64,000 nucleotides of DNA from B18-G4 sp032250805. GTDB lineage: Bacteria > Bacteroidota > Bacteroidia > Bacteroidales > B18-G4. The position numbers were made by a program, and so were the translations under genes. Positions 54,296 through 63,387 of the stretch are shown here, piece by piece (the stretch's first letter is position 1; each line of letters begins with the position of its first letter). The notes below the pieces were generated by a model. The model ran no database searches. It saw only the letters and a list, made by a program, of their open reading frames with translations, and had not been told where the DNA came from. Where the stretch lies: contig JAVVEM010000002.1 of the NCBI GenBank assembly GCA_032250805.1, positions 57,415 through 121,414 of the forward strand, given 5' to 3'.

Positions 54296-55315
54296 TTGGA
54301 ACAATCCGGTAAAAAAAGGATCCTGGCTGCAATCACCATGATTGTAGTCATTATAGTAGTTGGTGTAACAGGGTTTATGCTCATTGAGGGGGATAGTTTT
54401 ATAGATGCATTCTATATGACCATCATAACCATCTCAACAGTGGGTTTTGGCGAAATCCATGTGCTGAGCATTCCCGGCAAACTATTTACCATGTTCCTGA
54501 TCCTGTTAAGCTTCGGAACATACGCCTATGCTATTTCGATCATTACAACATATTTTGTTGAAGGCAGGGTGGCAGGATTTATTGCCGGTAGTATGACAAG
54601 AAAATCTAAAGCAAGGAAAATGGACAATCACATTATTATTTGCGGTTATGGCCGGAATGGCCAGCAGGCTGCACAGGAGCTTAAAGCCCATAAGCAACAA
54701 TTCATTATTATTGAAAGCAAGCATGAAGTGATCATGGAAAACCTCAGTGAGGATATCCATTTTGTTGAAGGAGATGCAACCAATGACGAAATTCTTGAAA
54801 AAGCCAAAATCCATAAAGCAAAAGCACTGATCACTACCCTTCCCAATGATGCCGACAATACCTATGTTACGCTTACCGCCAGGGCATTAAATAAACAGCT
54901 CATCATTATCAGCAGGGCCACAAATGAAAACTCCGAAAAAAAACTCAAGGTGGCCGGAGTGAATAATGTGGTGATGCCCGAACGCGTTGGCGGCGCTCAT
55001 ATGGCTACCCTCGTTGCCAGGCCCGACGTTTTTGAGTTCCTCGAAAATTTATCTGTCCACGGAAAAGCCCTGACAAACCTCGACGAAATTGTTTGCAACA
55101 ACATGGCTGAATCCATACAGGGAAAACGCATTTCGGAATTAAAATTCAGGGAAAAAACAGGTGCCAATATTATCGGCCTGAAAACATCTGAGGGGGAATT
55201 CATCCTCAACCCATCACCCGACCTTACCATAAATACTGATTCAAAGCTGTTTGTCCTCGGCACTCCCGATCAGATCGAAAACATGAAACAGATTCTCAGA
55301 GAAGAATTCAGCTAA
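54296..55315 (+). CDS. Two-TM potassium channel with RCK (TrkA) domains
   Basis: MthK-like K+ channel, 339 residues. TM1 is at about 9-30, the pore helix and selectivity filter TVGFG at residues 48-52 (ISTVGFGE), TM2 at about 60-90, then an RCK-N domain with the nucleotide/ligand-binding Rossmann GYGRNG (about 117) and a C-terminal RCK-C domain. It probably conducts K+ under control of a cytosolic ligand such as Ca2+ or a nucleotide. The start is a TTG codon at 54296; no earlier ATG is in frame. Confidence 0.93.
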   Translation: MEQSGKKRILAAITMIVVIIVVGVTGFMLIEGDSFIDAFYMTIITISTVGFGEIHVLSIPGKLFTMFLILLSFGTYAYAISIITTYFVEGRVAGFIAGSMTRKSKARKMDNHIIICGYGRNGQQAAQELKAHKQQFIIIESKHEVIMENLSEDIHFVEGDATNDEILEKAKIHKAKALITTLPNDADNTYVTLTARALNKQLIIISRATNENSEKKLKVAGVNNVVMPERVGGAHMATLVARPDVFEFLENLSVHGKALTNLDEIVCNNMAESIQGKRISELKFREKTGANIIGLKTSEGEFILNPSPDLTINTDSKLFVLGTPDQIENMKQILREEFS

Positions 55316-55430
55316 TGCCGGCATTATCCAGTGTTTTTATTTAGACTGAATATTTACTGCAAATATGCAGGATCATACATTTTAACACATCAGGGTATTT
55401 TTTATTTTAGCTGATTCTAAGCTGAAATTT

Positions 55431-56834
55431 ATGCATCCTATTCTTCAGACAATCGATGATGCCATTCAGTCGTATAACAATTATGTAGGTGTATACGCTG
55501 TTCTGGCTATGCTTGTGCCAACGGGGATTTATTTTATTATCCGCCTGAAATTTCTTAATGTCACCAAACTATTTCATTCAATTCGTATTGTTGCCGGAAA
55601 ATATGATAAAGCAGGAGACGCAGGAGATGTGAGCCACTTTAAGGCCCTGACTACAGCCTTATCGGCAACGGTAGGCACAGGAAATATCGTAGGGGTATCG
55701 CTGGCCATATATTTTGGCGGGCCCGGGGCGATCTTCTGGATGTGGGTAACCGGTTTTCTGGGGATGATCCTCAAATATGCCGAGTGTACACTTTCGCACA
55801 AATTCAGAAAATTCAACAGCGACGGCAGCGTTTCGGGTGGTCCGATGTATTACATGGAATTCGGGCTGAAACAAAAAATCGGCAAAGCTGCCAAAGTGCT
55901 TGCGGTTATCTTCGCAACAGCAACCATTTTATGCTCGCTGGGAACAGGCAATATGGCCCAGGCAAACTCTATGACTGATGCCCTGAGCACAAGTTACCAC
56001 ATCATGCCATGGCTGTCGGGGATATTTATTACTGCACTGGTACTGCTGGTAATTGTTGGAGGGATCAAGCGTATTGCTGATGTTACCTCACTTCTTGTTC
56101 CGTTTATGGCCATCATGTATTTTTTATCGGCTATAGTCGTTCTTATTGTCATGTATGCTCAAATTCCTGCAGCATTCGAGCTCATCTTTTATGACGCATT
56201 CCATGGCGAATATGCCAAAGAAGCAGGAGTGCTCGGCGGTCTTTTTCTGGCCATGACATGGGGCATCAGACGCGGGCTCTTTTCAAATGAAGCCGGACAG
56301 GGATCGGCACCTATTGCGCATGCAGCTGCAAGAACCGAATACCCCGCCCGCGAAGGGCTCGTAGCCTCGCTCGAACCGCTTGTTGACACCCTCATCATAT
56401 GTACAATGACAGCCCTGGTGATCATCGTTACCGGCGCATGGCAATCCGATATTATGGGTGTTGGCATGACCATTGAAGGAATGAGCCTGGGCCTTGGCAA
56501 ACTGGGCATGCAGGAGTGGGCAGAACATGTCGTTACCATTGGTCTGGTGCTCTTTGCATTCTCAACTGTAATCAGCTGGTCGTATTACGGCACACGCGCC
56601 GCAAACTACCTGTTAGGCGAAAAATATATCAAACCATACAGTTACCTATACGGGCTGTTTGTGTTTCTGGGCTCGATATTTACCATTGATTTGGTATGGC
56701 ACTTCGTTGATATGGTGATCACCTTCATGACCATACCAAACCTGATCGCTCTATTATTGCTTTCCGGAGTGGTGGTTAAAGAAACAAAGGATTATTTTGA
56801 CAAAATGAAAAAGCTCAAAAATTCATCATTATAG
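55431..56834 (+). CDS. Sodium:alanine/glycine symporter (AGCS family), first copy
   Basis: A 467-residue Na+-coupled amino-acid transporter with about 11 TM helices. Family signatures are FKALTTALSATVGTGNIVGVSLAIYFGGPGAIFWMW, GGPMYYMEFGL, RRGLFSNEAGQGSAPIAHAAA and FSTVISWSYYGTRA. It probably imports alanine, glycine or serine. It is followed 57 bases later by a second AGCS gene, and both are part of a transporter-rich stretch. Confidence 0.94.
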   Translation: MHPILQTIDDAIQSYNNYVGVYAVLAMLVPTGIYFIIRLKFLNVTKLFHSIRIVAGKYDKAGDAGDVSHFKALTTALSATVGTGNIVGVSLAIYFGGPGAIFWMWVTGFLGMILKYAECTLSHKFRKFNSDGSVSGGPMYYMEFGLKQKIGKAAKVLAVIFATATILCSLGTGNMAQANSMTDALSTSYHIMPWLSGIFITALVLLVIVGGIKRIADVTSLLVPFMAIMYFLSAIVVLIVMYAQIPAAFELIFYDAFHGEYAKEAGVLGGLFLAMTWGIRRGLFSNEAGQGSAPIAHAAARTEYPAREGLVASLEPLVDTLIICTMTALVIIVTGAWQSDIMGVGMTIEGMSLGLGKLGMQEWAEHVVTIGLVLFAFSTVISWSYYGTRAANYLLGEKYIKPYSYLYGLFVFLGSIFTIDLVWHFVDMVITFMTIPNLIALLLLSGVVVKETKDYFDKMKKLKNSSL

Positions 56835-56890
56835 TTGAAAGACGATCAGATAAGATGGCTATTAACAGATTCTGAAACAGGAATATAATT

Positions 56891-58555
56891 TTGACCGGAA
56901 TAACGCAAAATAAAGGCAAAATACATAAGTTAACAATAACTTTATGCCTGTTATTCTTTTTTCTTTCAGGCATTTCAGCCAGCGAAACCAATCAGGTTGA
57001 TACAATTTCAGACAACCAGACAGAACTCACCATCAGTGACCGGATCAACAATGTTTTTACGCCCATTGTTGATGTTATGGTAGAGATCCTTTTCTGGGAT
57101 CCATTTTCCTGGATGGGCATTTACGATGATCAGGTTTATGACGAGAACGGTGAAGCCGTTTTTAGTCCCAATGGAGAACCGGTTACGGCGCCGTTAAAAC
57201 TGATCGTACTCTGGCTTATATTCGGCGGGCTGTTTTTTACTGTCTTCATGCGGTTTATCAACATCAGGGGATTCGGGCATGCCATCGGCCTGATAAGAGG
57301 CAAATACGACCATCCCGACGACAAGGGAGAAGTGTCGCATTTTCAGGCGCTCACCACTGCTCTCTCGGCAACTGTCGGACTGGGAAACATTGCCGGTGTA
57401 GCGATCGGGATCACCATCGGTGGCCCCGGTGCAACATTTTGGATGATCCTGGCAGGACTGATCGGCATGTCGTCGAAGTTTGCTGAATGTACTTTGGGCG
57501 TTAAGTACCGAAAAATTAATGAAAAAGGAGAGGTTTCGGGTGGAGCCATGTATTACCTGAAAAATGGCCTGAAAAAGAAAAAGCTTGGTTTTCCGGGCAT
57601 CATTCTTGCCTTTCTTTTTGCCGTACTGGTTATAGGCGGATCTATTGGCGGAGGGAATATGTTCCAGGCCAACCAGGCCTTTAAGTTATCTGAAATGTTC
57701 TTTCCCTCAATCCATGATTACGGGGCATGGTATGGGCTGGGAATGGCTTTTTTCGTAGGACTGGTGATTATTGGCGGGATCAAAAGCATTGCCCGTGTAA
57801 CCTCCCGGATTGTTCCTTTTATGGCCTTGCTCTACGTTATTACGGCCATGGTCATTATTGGCATCAACATCAATTATACAGGCACCGCCTTCATGCTGAT
57901 CATTGACGGGGCTTTTTCGCCTGAGGCGCTGAAAGGAGGATTTATTGGTGTGCTGATATATGGATTTCAGCGTGGCGCCTTTTCGAACGAAGCCGGGATC
58001 GGCAGTGCGTCCATTGCTCACTCTGCAGCCAAAACTGATGAGCCCGTGAGCGAAGGTATTGTCGCGCTGCTGGAACCCTTTGTCGATACAGTGATCATTT
58101 GTACGATGACCGCCCTGGTGATCATCTACAGTGGTCACTGGAATGATCCGGTAGAATTAACCGGTGTACAACTCACCTCTGCTGCCTTTGGGTCAGTATT
58201 TCCATGGTTTCCCTATCTGCTGCTGGCCGCAGTAACACTGTTTGCCTTTTCAACCCTTATATCCTGGTCGTACTATGGCCTGAAAGGTTTCGATTATCTT
58301 CTGGGAGGTTTCGGAAAAAAGATCTTCGGCACAAGAAAGGTGACCAATACCATTTACCAGTTATTTTTTCTGGCATGTGTCATTGTTGGCGCATCTTCGG
58401 ATATGGCCGCAGTAACTGATTTCTCAGACATGATGATCCTGTGCATGGCATTTCCAAATATTGTTGGGCTGGTTATTCTTGCGCCGGAGGTCAGGAGGGA
58501 TCTGGTCTCTTATATGCGAAGACTGAAAACAGGAGAAATAAAAAAGTACAAATGA
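56891..58555 (+). CDS. Sodium:alanine/glycine symporter (AGCS family), second copy with signal-like N-terminus
   Basis: A 554-residue paralogue of the preceding gene, with the same core signatures (FQALTTALSATVGLGNIAGVAIGITIGGPGATFWM, GGAMYYLKNGL, QRGAFSNEAGIGSASIAHSAA, FSTLISWSYYGLKG). It differs in an extra N-terminal about 90 residues: a hydrophobic, signal-like segment (TLCLLFFFLSGISASET), then a polar stretch before the first core helix. The start is a TTG at 56891. The insert could be an additional periplasmic domain; longer AGCS forms like this occur in Bacteroidota. Confidence 0.9.
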   Translation: MTGITQNKGKIHKLTITLCLLFFFLSGISASETNQVDTISDNQTELTISDRINNVFTPIVDVMVEILFWDPFSWMGIYDDQVYDENGEAVFSPNGEPVTAPLKLIVLWLIFGGLFFTVFMRFINIRGFGHAIGLIRGKYDHPDDKGEVSHFQALTTALSATVGLGNIAGVAIGITIGGPGATFWMILAGLIGMSSKFAECTLGVKYRKINEKGEVSGGAMYYLKNGLKKKKLGFPGIILAFLFAVLVIGGSIGGGNMFQANQAFKLSEMFFPSIHDYGAWYGLGMAFFVGLVIIGGIKSIARVTSRIVPFMALLYVITAMVIIGININYTGTAFMLIIDGAFSPEALKGGFIGVLIYGFQRGAFSNEAGIGSASIAHSAAKTDEPVSEGIVALLEPFVDTVIICTMTALVIIYSGHWNDPVELTGVQLTSAAFGSVFPWFPYLLLAAVTLFAFSTLISWSYYGLKGFDYLLGGFGKKIFGTRKVTNTIYQLFFLACVIVGASSDMAAVTDFSDMMILCMAFPNIVGLVILAPEVRRDLVSYMRRLKTGEIKKYK

Positions 58556-58613
58556 TTTTATATTATGGCCCTTACCGGACAGATAAAATCAATCCACTTA
58601 TGAAACACCCGAA

Positions 58614-58625
58614 AGCCTGCAGGCT
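58614..58625. repeat. 12-bp perfect palindrome upstream of the NSS transporter
   Basis: AGCCTGCAGGCT is self-complementary over 12 bp and lies 80 bases before the transporter ATG. It could be an operator; no other copy was noticed. Confidence 0.35.
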
Positions 58626-58704
58626 ATATCCGCTAAACGGAATATGGCATTCAAATTCAAGAATTCTTTCGTATTATTGCATCTTATAAATTCAAAGCAT
58701 AAAC

Positions 58705-60147
58705 ATGGCCCGGATCGATTTTCCAAAAAGAGACAGCTTTGGCTCCAGGCTGGGGATCATAGCGGCAGCAGCCGGATCGGCAATCGGTTTAGGGAATATC
58801 TGGCGTTTCCCTTACGTAGCCGGAGAAAATGGCGGTGCAGCATTCCTGATCATTTACATCACCTTTATCGTTGTGATCGGTTTGCCCATTATGCTGTCGG
58901 AGTTCACCATCGGGCGACGTGCACAACGTAACGCCTACGGAGCATTTAAAATACTGAAACCGAATCAGCCCTGGTACCTTTTCGGGCTGGTTTGCGTTGG
59001 GGCGGCTTTTATGATCCTCTCCTATTACAGCACCATTGCCGGCTGGACACTTGAATATCTTTACCAGGCTGCCGCAAATGGTTTTAGCGGAAAATCATCT
59101 GATGAACTTGCCGGCATGTTTTCTGATTTTCAGCACGGGGGCACAAAACCTGTAATCTGGCAAATGATCTTTATGTTCCTTACCGGATTTATCGTTTACC
59201 GGGGCATTAAGAACGGTATTGAAAAATATACACGCATCCTTATGCCGCTGCTGCTCGTTCTTATCGTGATCATTTGCATCCGTTCAGTCACCCTTCCGGG
59301 CGCTGCTGAAGGCCTTAAATTTTTATTTTACCCCGATTTCTCGAAGATCACTCCAGGCGTGATCCTGGAAGCACTCGGGCAGGCAGCATTTTCGTTGAGC
59401 ATTGGTATGGGGGCATTGATCACATACGGATCGTATGTGAAAAAGAAAGAAAATCTTCCAAATTCTGCATATGCGATCACAGCGGCCGACACACTTATTG
59501 CCATACTTGCCGGAGTTGCCATCTTCCCTGCAGTATTTGCCTTTAATATCCAACCCGACGAAGGAGAAGCACTGATTTTTATCACCCTGCCAAACATTTT
59601 TCAGGAAATGCCGGGAGGATATATCTGGGCAGTAATGTTCTTTATCCTGCTCGCAATTGCTGCACTCACTTCTACAATTTCTGTGTTGGAGATCGTGGTG
59701 GCCTATGTGAGCGAAGAACTGAATATTGGAAGAAAAAAAGCAACTGTGATGGCGGCTTCTGCAATTGCCGTACTGGGAATTTTTTGCACGCTTTCGCAGG
59801 GTCCGCTCGACGAACTCACCTTTTTCGGGAAAAATTTATTCTCGATATTCGACTATTTAGCCGCAAATATTGTGCTTCCACTGGGTGCTTTACTTATTGC
59901 TGTTTTTGTTGGATGGTTCTTCGGACGAAAAAATGTGCGTGATGAACTCACCAATAGTGGAGACCTTAAAGGCCGGCTTTTTGGTGTATTCATGTTTATT
60001 GTAAAGTTCCTTGCCCCTATCGCCATAGCGATCGTATTTCTGAATGGCATAGGCTTGATCGACATGTCGGCCTTTTCCAACTCACCGCAACCTGCCATGA
60101 TCGAGCAAAGCATACAAATGAGTGCAGATACAATTTCGGCCCAATAA
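58705..60147 (+). CDS. Sodium-dependent transporter (NSS/SNF family)
   Basis: A 480-residue, roughly 12-TM Na+-coupled transporter of the LeuT type. The opening motif SRLGIIAAAAGSAIGLGNIWRFPYVAGENGGAAFLIIY is diagnostic, as is FFILLAIAALTSTISVLE for the second sodium site region. Likely substrates are amino acids. It is third in a row with two AGCS symporters, suggesting strong Na+-driven amino-acid uptake. The next gene starts 66 bases later, behind the conserved upstream element B. Confidence 0.94.
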   Translation: MARIDFPKRDSFGSRLGIIAAAAGSAIGLGNIWRFPYVAGENGGAAFLIIYITFIVVIGLPIMLSEFTIGRRAQRNAYGAFKILKPNQPWYLFGLVCVGAAFMILSYYSTIAGWTLEYLYQAAANGFSGKSSDELAGMFSDFQHGGTKPVIWQMIFMFLTGFIVYRGIKNGIEKYTRILMPLLLVLIVIICIRSVTLPGAAEGLKFLFYPDFSKITPGVILEALGQAAFSLSIGMGALITYGSYVKKKENLPNSAYAITAADTLIAILAGVAIFPAVFAFNIQPDEGEALIFITLPNIFQEMPGGYIWAVMFFILLAIAALTSTISVLEIVVAYVSEELNIGRKKATVMAASAIAVLGIFCTLSQGPLDELTFFGKNLFSIFDYLAANIVLPLGALLIAVFVGWFFGRKNVRDELTNSGDLKGRLFGVFMFIVKFLAPIAIAIVFLNGIGLIDMSAFSNSPQPAMIEQSIQMSADTISAQ

Positions 60148-60162
60148 ATTTTTTTCAGTTTT

Positions 60163-60203
60163 AAGTGCGACATTTTTGCTTTTTGGGTACTAATAAGTAA
60201 AGG
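60163..60203 (+). promoter_or_regulatory. Conserved upstream element, copy B (before the ComEA-like gene)
   Basis: AAGTGCGACATTTT, spacer, GGTACTAATA, then TAAAGG: the first 14 and the GGTACTAATA bases are identical to copy A at 52897-52936. Copy B has one extra T in the first half-site and one A in the TACTAATAAGTA part. It ends 10 bases before the ATG at 60214, so its AAAGG may also serve as ribosome-binding site. Confidence 0.7.
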
Positions 60204-60213
60204 CAAACCCGAA

Positions 60214-60924
60214 ATGCGAAAGATCATCCAGGCAATAAAAGAACAATTTAAAAGCTTTACAAGCTTTAATTACGCCGAAAGACGGGGGATTGTAGTGCTG
60301 ATCATGCTTATCCTCATCGTTGAAGCAGGAAATGCCTACCTGCCGGCCATTCACGAATATGATAAAACAGACCTGTCGGCATTTGAAGAAGAGCTAAGGC
60401 TATTCGAAGAAGCCCTGTCGCAACCCGACACCCTTGAAAAAGTTAAAAAGAAAAAATTTACATATACAAAGACAAGCAGCGTATACCCAAATCGATTTAA
60501 TAAATCGGGAACTGCCGCAGCAAAGCCCCCCATGATAGTTGAGATAAACACTGCTGATACTGCAAAGCTGGTAAGGCTTTATGGTATCGGGCCGGTCTTT
60601 GCCGACCGCATACTCAAATACAGGGGCTTGCTGGGTGGTTTTTACGCCAGCGAACAACTGCTCGAAGTTTATGGGATGGATAGCGTGCGTTATGATCAAA
60701 TGCGGGCGTATATAAGCATCGACACCTCAGCAATTGACCGGATACCCGTGAATAAGGCAGAATTCAAACATTTGCTCCGCCATCCATACCTGGATTATGA
60801 AACTGTTAAGCAAATAGTAAATTACATAAAATATACCGGACCGATATTGAATGCCGACACGCTGCGAAAAGTGATTGCCTATGACCCTGTGTTTGAAAAA
60901 GTGAAGCACTATATTAACTATTGA
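60214..60924 (+). CDS. Helix-hairpin-helix DNA-binding protein (ComEA-like)
   Basis: A 236-residue protein with one TM anchor (about residues 27-45, IVVLIMLILIVEAGNAY), an acidic linker and a Lys-rich stretch, then two or more helix-hairpin-helix units: VEINTADTAKLVRLYGIGPVFADRILKYRGLLGGF (residues about 110-144) and IPVNKAEFKHLLRHPYLDYETVKQIVNYIKYTG. This matches ComEA-type DNA receptors of the competence system, but ComEA-like proteins of other roles exist. It is preceded by element B, shared with the DUF2851 gene. Confidence 0.85.
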   Translation: MRKIIQAIKEQFKSFTSFNYAERRGIVVLIMLILIVEAGNAYLPAIHEYDKTDLSAFEEELRLFEEALSQPDTLEKVKKKKFTYTKTSSVYPNRFNKSGTAAAKPPMIVEINTADTAKLVRLYGIGPVFADRILKYRGLLGGFYASEQLLEVYGMDSVRYDQMRAYISIDTSAIDRIPVNKAEFKHLLRHPYLDYETVKQIVNYIKYTGPILNADTLRKVIAYDPVFEKVKHYINY

Positions 60925-61030
60925 TTAAAGAATATGGAATAATGAAACCGCTCATCGAGAGTTAAAGATTGCTAATCAAAATCCATTACTAAAAATCATT
61001 TTTCGTTTCTTTGCATGAAAGTACAATCAT

Positions 61031-62479
61031 ATGCCGGATAACACAAGCAGGCTTTTTGGGTTTCCCACCACTTTCTGGACAGCCAACATAATGGAGCTTT
61101 TTGAGCGCTGGGCCTGGTATGGAATGTTCATTTTGCTGGCGCTCTACTTTACCGGTTCAACTGATGAAGGAGCTCTGGGCTTTACGCAAAGCCAAAAAGG
61201 CTTGTTGATGGGCACAGTGGTAGGCATACTATATGTTCTGCCAACGATAACCGGAGCTATTGCCGATAAGTTCGGATATAAAAAACTTCTGATCATATCC
61301 TATATCATTCTTAGCAGCGGTTATCTGCTTATGGGTTATGTAAGCAGCTATGCATCGATGTTCCTGGCCTTTCTGTACCTTGCTTTGGGGGCTGGATTAT
61401 TCAAGCCCGTGATATCAGCAACCATTACCCGCACAACGACGGAAAAAACTGCATCAATAGGCTTTGGCATCTTCTATATGATCGTAAATATCGGTGCATT
61501 TGTCGGCCCCGTGGTGGCCAGCAAGCTTCGCGAAACCGATTGGCAATATGCCTTCATGATGTCATCGGCAGCCATACTTGTAAATCTTATATTGGTATTG
61601 TTGTTTTATAAAGAGCCTGAACGTACGAAAGTTGAAGAACCGCTTGGGAAAACAATACGCAGCATTTTCATCAACCTTGGCAAAGCACTTACAGATTTTA
61701 AGCTCGTAATTTTCCTGTTCATCATCATTGGCTTCTGGACCATGTACAACCAGTTGTTTTTTACATTGCCGGTATTTATCGAGCAATGGGTAAATACTGC
61801 CGGCATTTATAACTGGTTATTGGGCTGGTGGCCCTGGCTGGCAGGTTTCATTGGCACCGACCAGGGAACGGTAAACCCCGAAATGATCGTGAATATCGAT
61901 GCCTTATATATCGTAATTTTCCAGGTACTGGTGTCCAGCCTCATTATGAAATACAAGCCGGTTAACACGATCATTACCGGTTTCTTCATCAGCTCGATCG
62001 GCATCGCCCTATGGTTTGTTACCCAGAATGGATTTTATCTTTTTCTCTCCATATTGATCTTTGCTACCGGCGAAATGGCCAGTTCGCCCCGCATACTTGA
62101 GTATATCGGAAAGATCGCACCCAAAGACAAGCTGGCGATGTATATGGGTACTTACTACCTTCCCCTGGCCGGAGGCAATTTCCTGGCCGGGATTTTGTCG
62201 GGCGATGTTTACACCAGGCTCAGCGACAAATACTACCTGCTTTCTCTGGAAATTGACAAAAGGGGGCTTGAGATCCCGGCCATATCTGAGGGCTTTACAA
62301 AAAATGATTACTTCAGCAAAGCCTGCACCCTCATGAACATGAACCCGGCAGAGCTTACTAACTTTCTTTGGATAACATACCAGCCATCCAATATCTGGAT
62401 GTTGTTTTCGGGGATCGGGATGAGCACTGTTATAATGTTGTTCCTGTACGACCGCTTGCTGCTAAAATCAAAGCTGTAA
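61031..62479 (+). CDS. POT-family peptide/proton symporter
   Basis: A 482-residue MFS transporter with about 12 TM helices. The POT-type E-x-x-E-R motif is present as ELFERWAWYG near residue 22, along with IADKFGYKKLLI and KPVISATITRT. It likely imports di- and tripeptides with protons, fitting the nearby exported peptidases. The gene ends 31 bases from the convergent rhomboid gene. Confidence 0.9.
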   Translation: MPDNTSRLFGFPTTFWTANIMELFERWAWYGMFILLALYFTGSTDEGALGFTQSQKGLLMGTVVGILYVLPTITGAIADKFGYKKLLIISYIILSSGYLLMGYVSSYASMFLAFLYLALGAGLFKPVISATITRTTTEKTASIGFGIFYMIVNIGAFVGPVVASKLRETDWQYAFMMSSAAILVNLILVLLFYKEPERTKVEEPLGKTIRSIFINLGKALTDFKLVIFLFIIIGFWTMYNQLFFTLPVFIEQWVNTAGIYNWLLGWWPWLAGFIGTDQGTVNPEMIVNIDALYIVIFQVLVSSLIMKYKPVNTIITGFFISSIGIALWFVTQNGFYLFLSILIFATGEMASSPRILEYIGKIAPKDKLAMYMGTYYLPLAGGNFLAGILSGDVYTRLSDKYYLLSLEIDKRGLEIPAISEGFTKNDYFSKACTLMNMNPAELTNFLWITYQPSNIWMLFSGIGMSTVIMLFLYDRLLLKSKL

Positions 62480-62510
62480 GCAACCGCAGGCAGAAACTAT
62501 ATTTGAAGGA

Positions 62511-63191
62511 TCAGGGGTTAAAGTTGCTTCCGGGTGGCACTTTCCAGTATGCCGGGCCATCATCATCCTCATCATCATCGTCTTCATCTTCAAACTCCCA
62601 TGAGTAACGCCGTTTTTGCGGGCCGCTCTTTCTGAAGTATATGGCAAAGATGATCCCTGCCATCATGCCCATCAGATGTGCTTCCCACGAAATATTCCTT
62701 TCGGGAAAAAGTTCAGGAAAAATCCCCCAGATAAAACTCCCATAGAGAAAGGCGACGAACATTGAAATGGCCATCAGTCGCGGTTCTTTCCTTATCAGGC
62801 CGCTTACAAACAGAAACGAAGCCAGACCGTAAACGATGCCGCTCGAACCGATATGGTATGCTTCGCGGCCCATCCCCCATACCCAAATATTGGTAAAGAG
62901 GTAGATCAGAATGAACACCCTTGCAGCAATGCCCCTGTAGAAATAAAAAAGACTTGCCCCCAATACAAACAGAGGCACAGAATTGGCAAATAAGTGATTC
63001 AGGTCGGCATGGATCAATGGGGAAGTCAATATGCCTATAGCACCGCTTGCCGTGCGGGGCCAAATCCCATATTGGACAAAGCGCATACCACTTAGATACT
63101 CAACTAAGGGCACAAGCCAGATAATTACCAGAAAGGCTGCCGGAAAAAAAAGGCTGTAGTATAATTTTTTCTTCTCGCTTGTAATATCCAT
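62511..63191 (-). CDS. Rhomboid-family intramembrane serine protease
   Basis: About 226 residues from the ATG at 63191. Six to seven TM helices. The catalytic dyad is Ser117 in HIGSSGIVYG (family GxSG) and His172 in WEAHLMGMMAG, with the helix-2 element HADLNHLFANS providing oxyanion-hole residues. After the last TM the tail is extremely acidic (EDEDDDDEDDDG), encoded by a GAT/GAA-rich low-complexity stretch. The function of the tail is unknown. Substrates are not predictable. Confidence 0.93.
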   Translation of the reverse strand: MDITSEKKKLYYSLFFPAAFLVIIWLVPLVEYLSGMRFVQYGIWPRTASGAIGILTSPLIHADLNHLFANSVPLFVLGASLFYFYRGIAARVFILIYLFTNIWVWGMGREAYHIGSSGIVYGLASFLFVSGLIRKEPRLMAISMFVAFLYGSFIWGIFPELFPERNISWEAHLMGMMAGIIFAIYFRKSGPQKRRYSWEFEDEDDDDEDDDGPAYWKVPPGSNFNP

Positions 63192-63387
63192 AAGATTGAA
63201 ACAAAATGAATCAATTATTGTTCCGTAAGTAATATACGACAAAATTTCATGTTATTACCTGAGATTGCAATAATCTGACCGACAATTCGTCTGTAAAACC
63301 GAATTAAGGAACGAATATTGTGATGCATTAATTTGTTTTAAAGCAGATGAAAAAAATAAATATATGGTCCATACGATAATTTTGAAT

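Noticed and set aside
55431..58555. Recent tandem duplication of the two AGCS symporter genes
   Set aside because: The proteins share family motifs but differ in length and in most positions, so they are old paralogues and not a recent duplication.
62550..62600. CAT/CTT triplet-like repeat as a possible microsatellite or CRISPR
   Set aside because: It is simply the coding sequence of the Asp/Glu-rich rhomboid tail; there are no spaced repeats.
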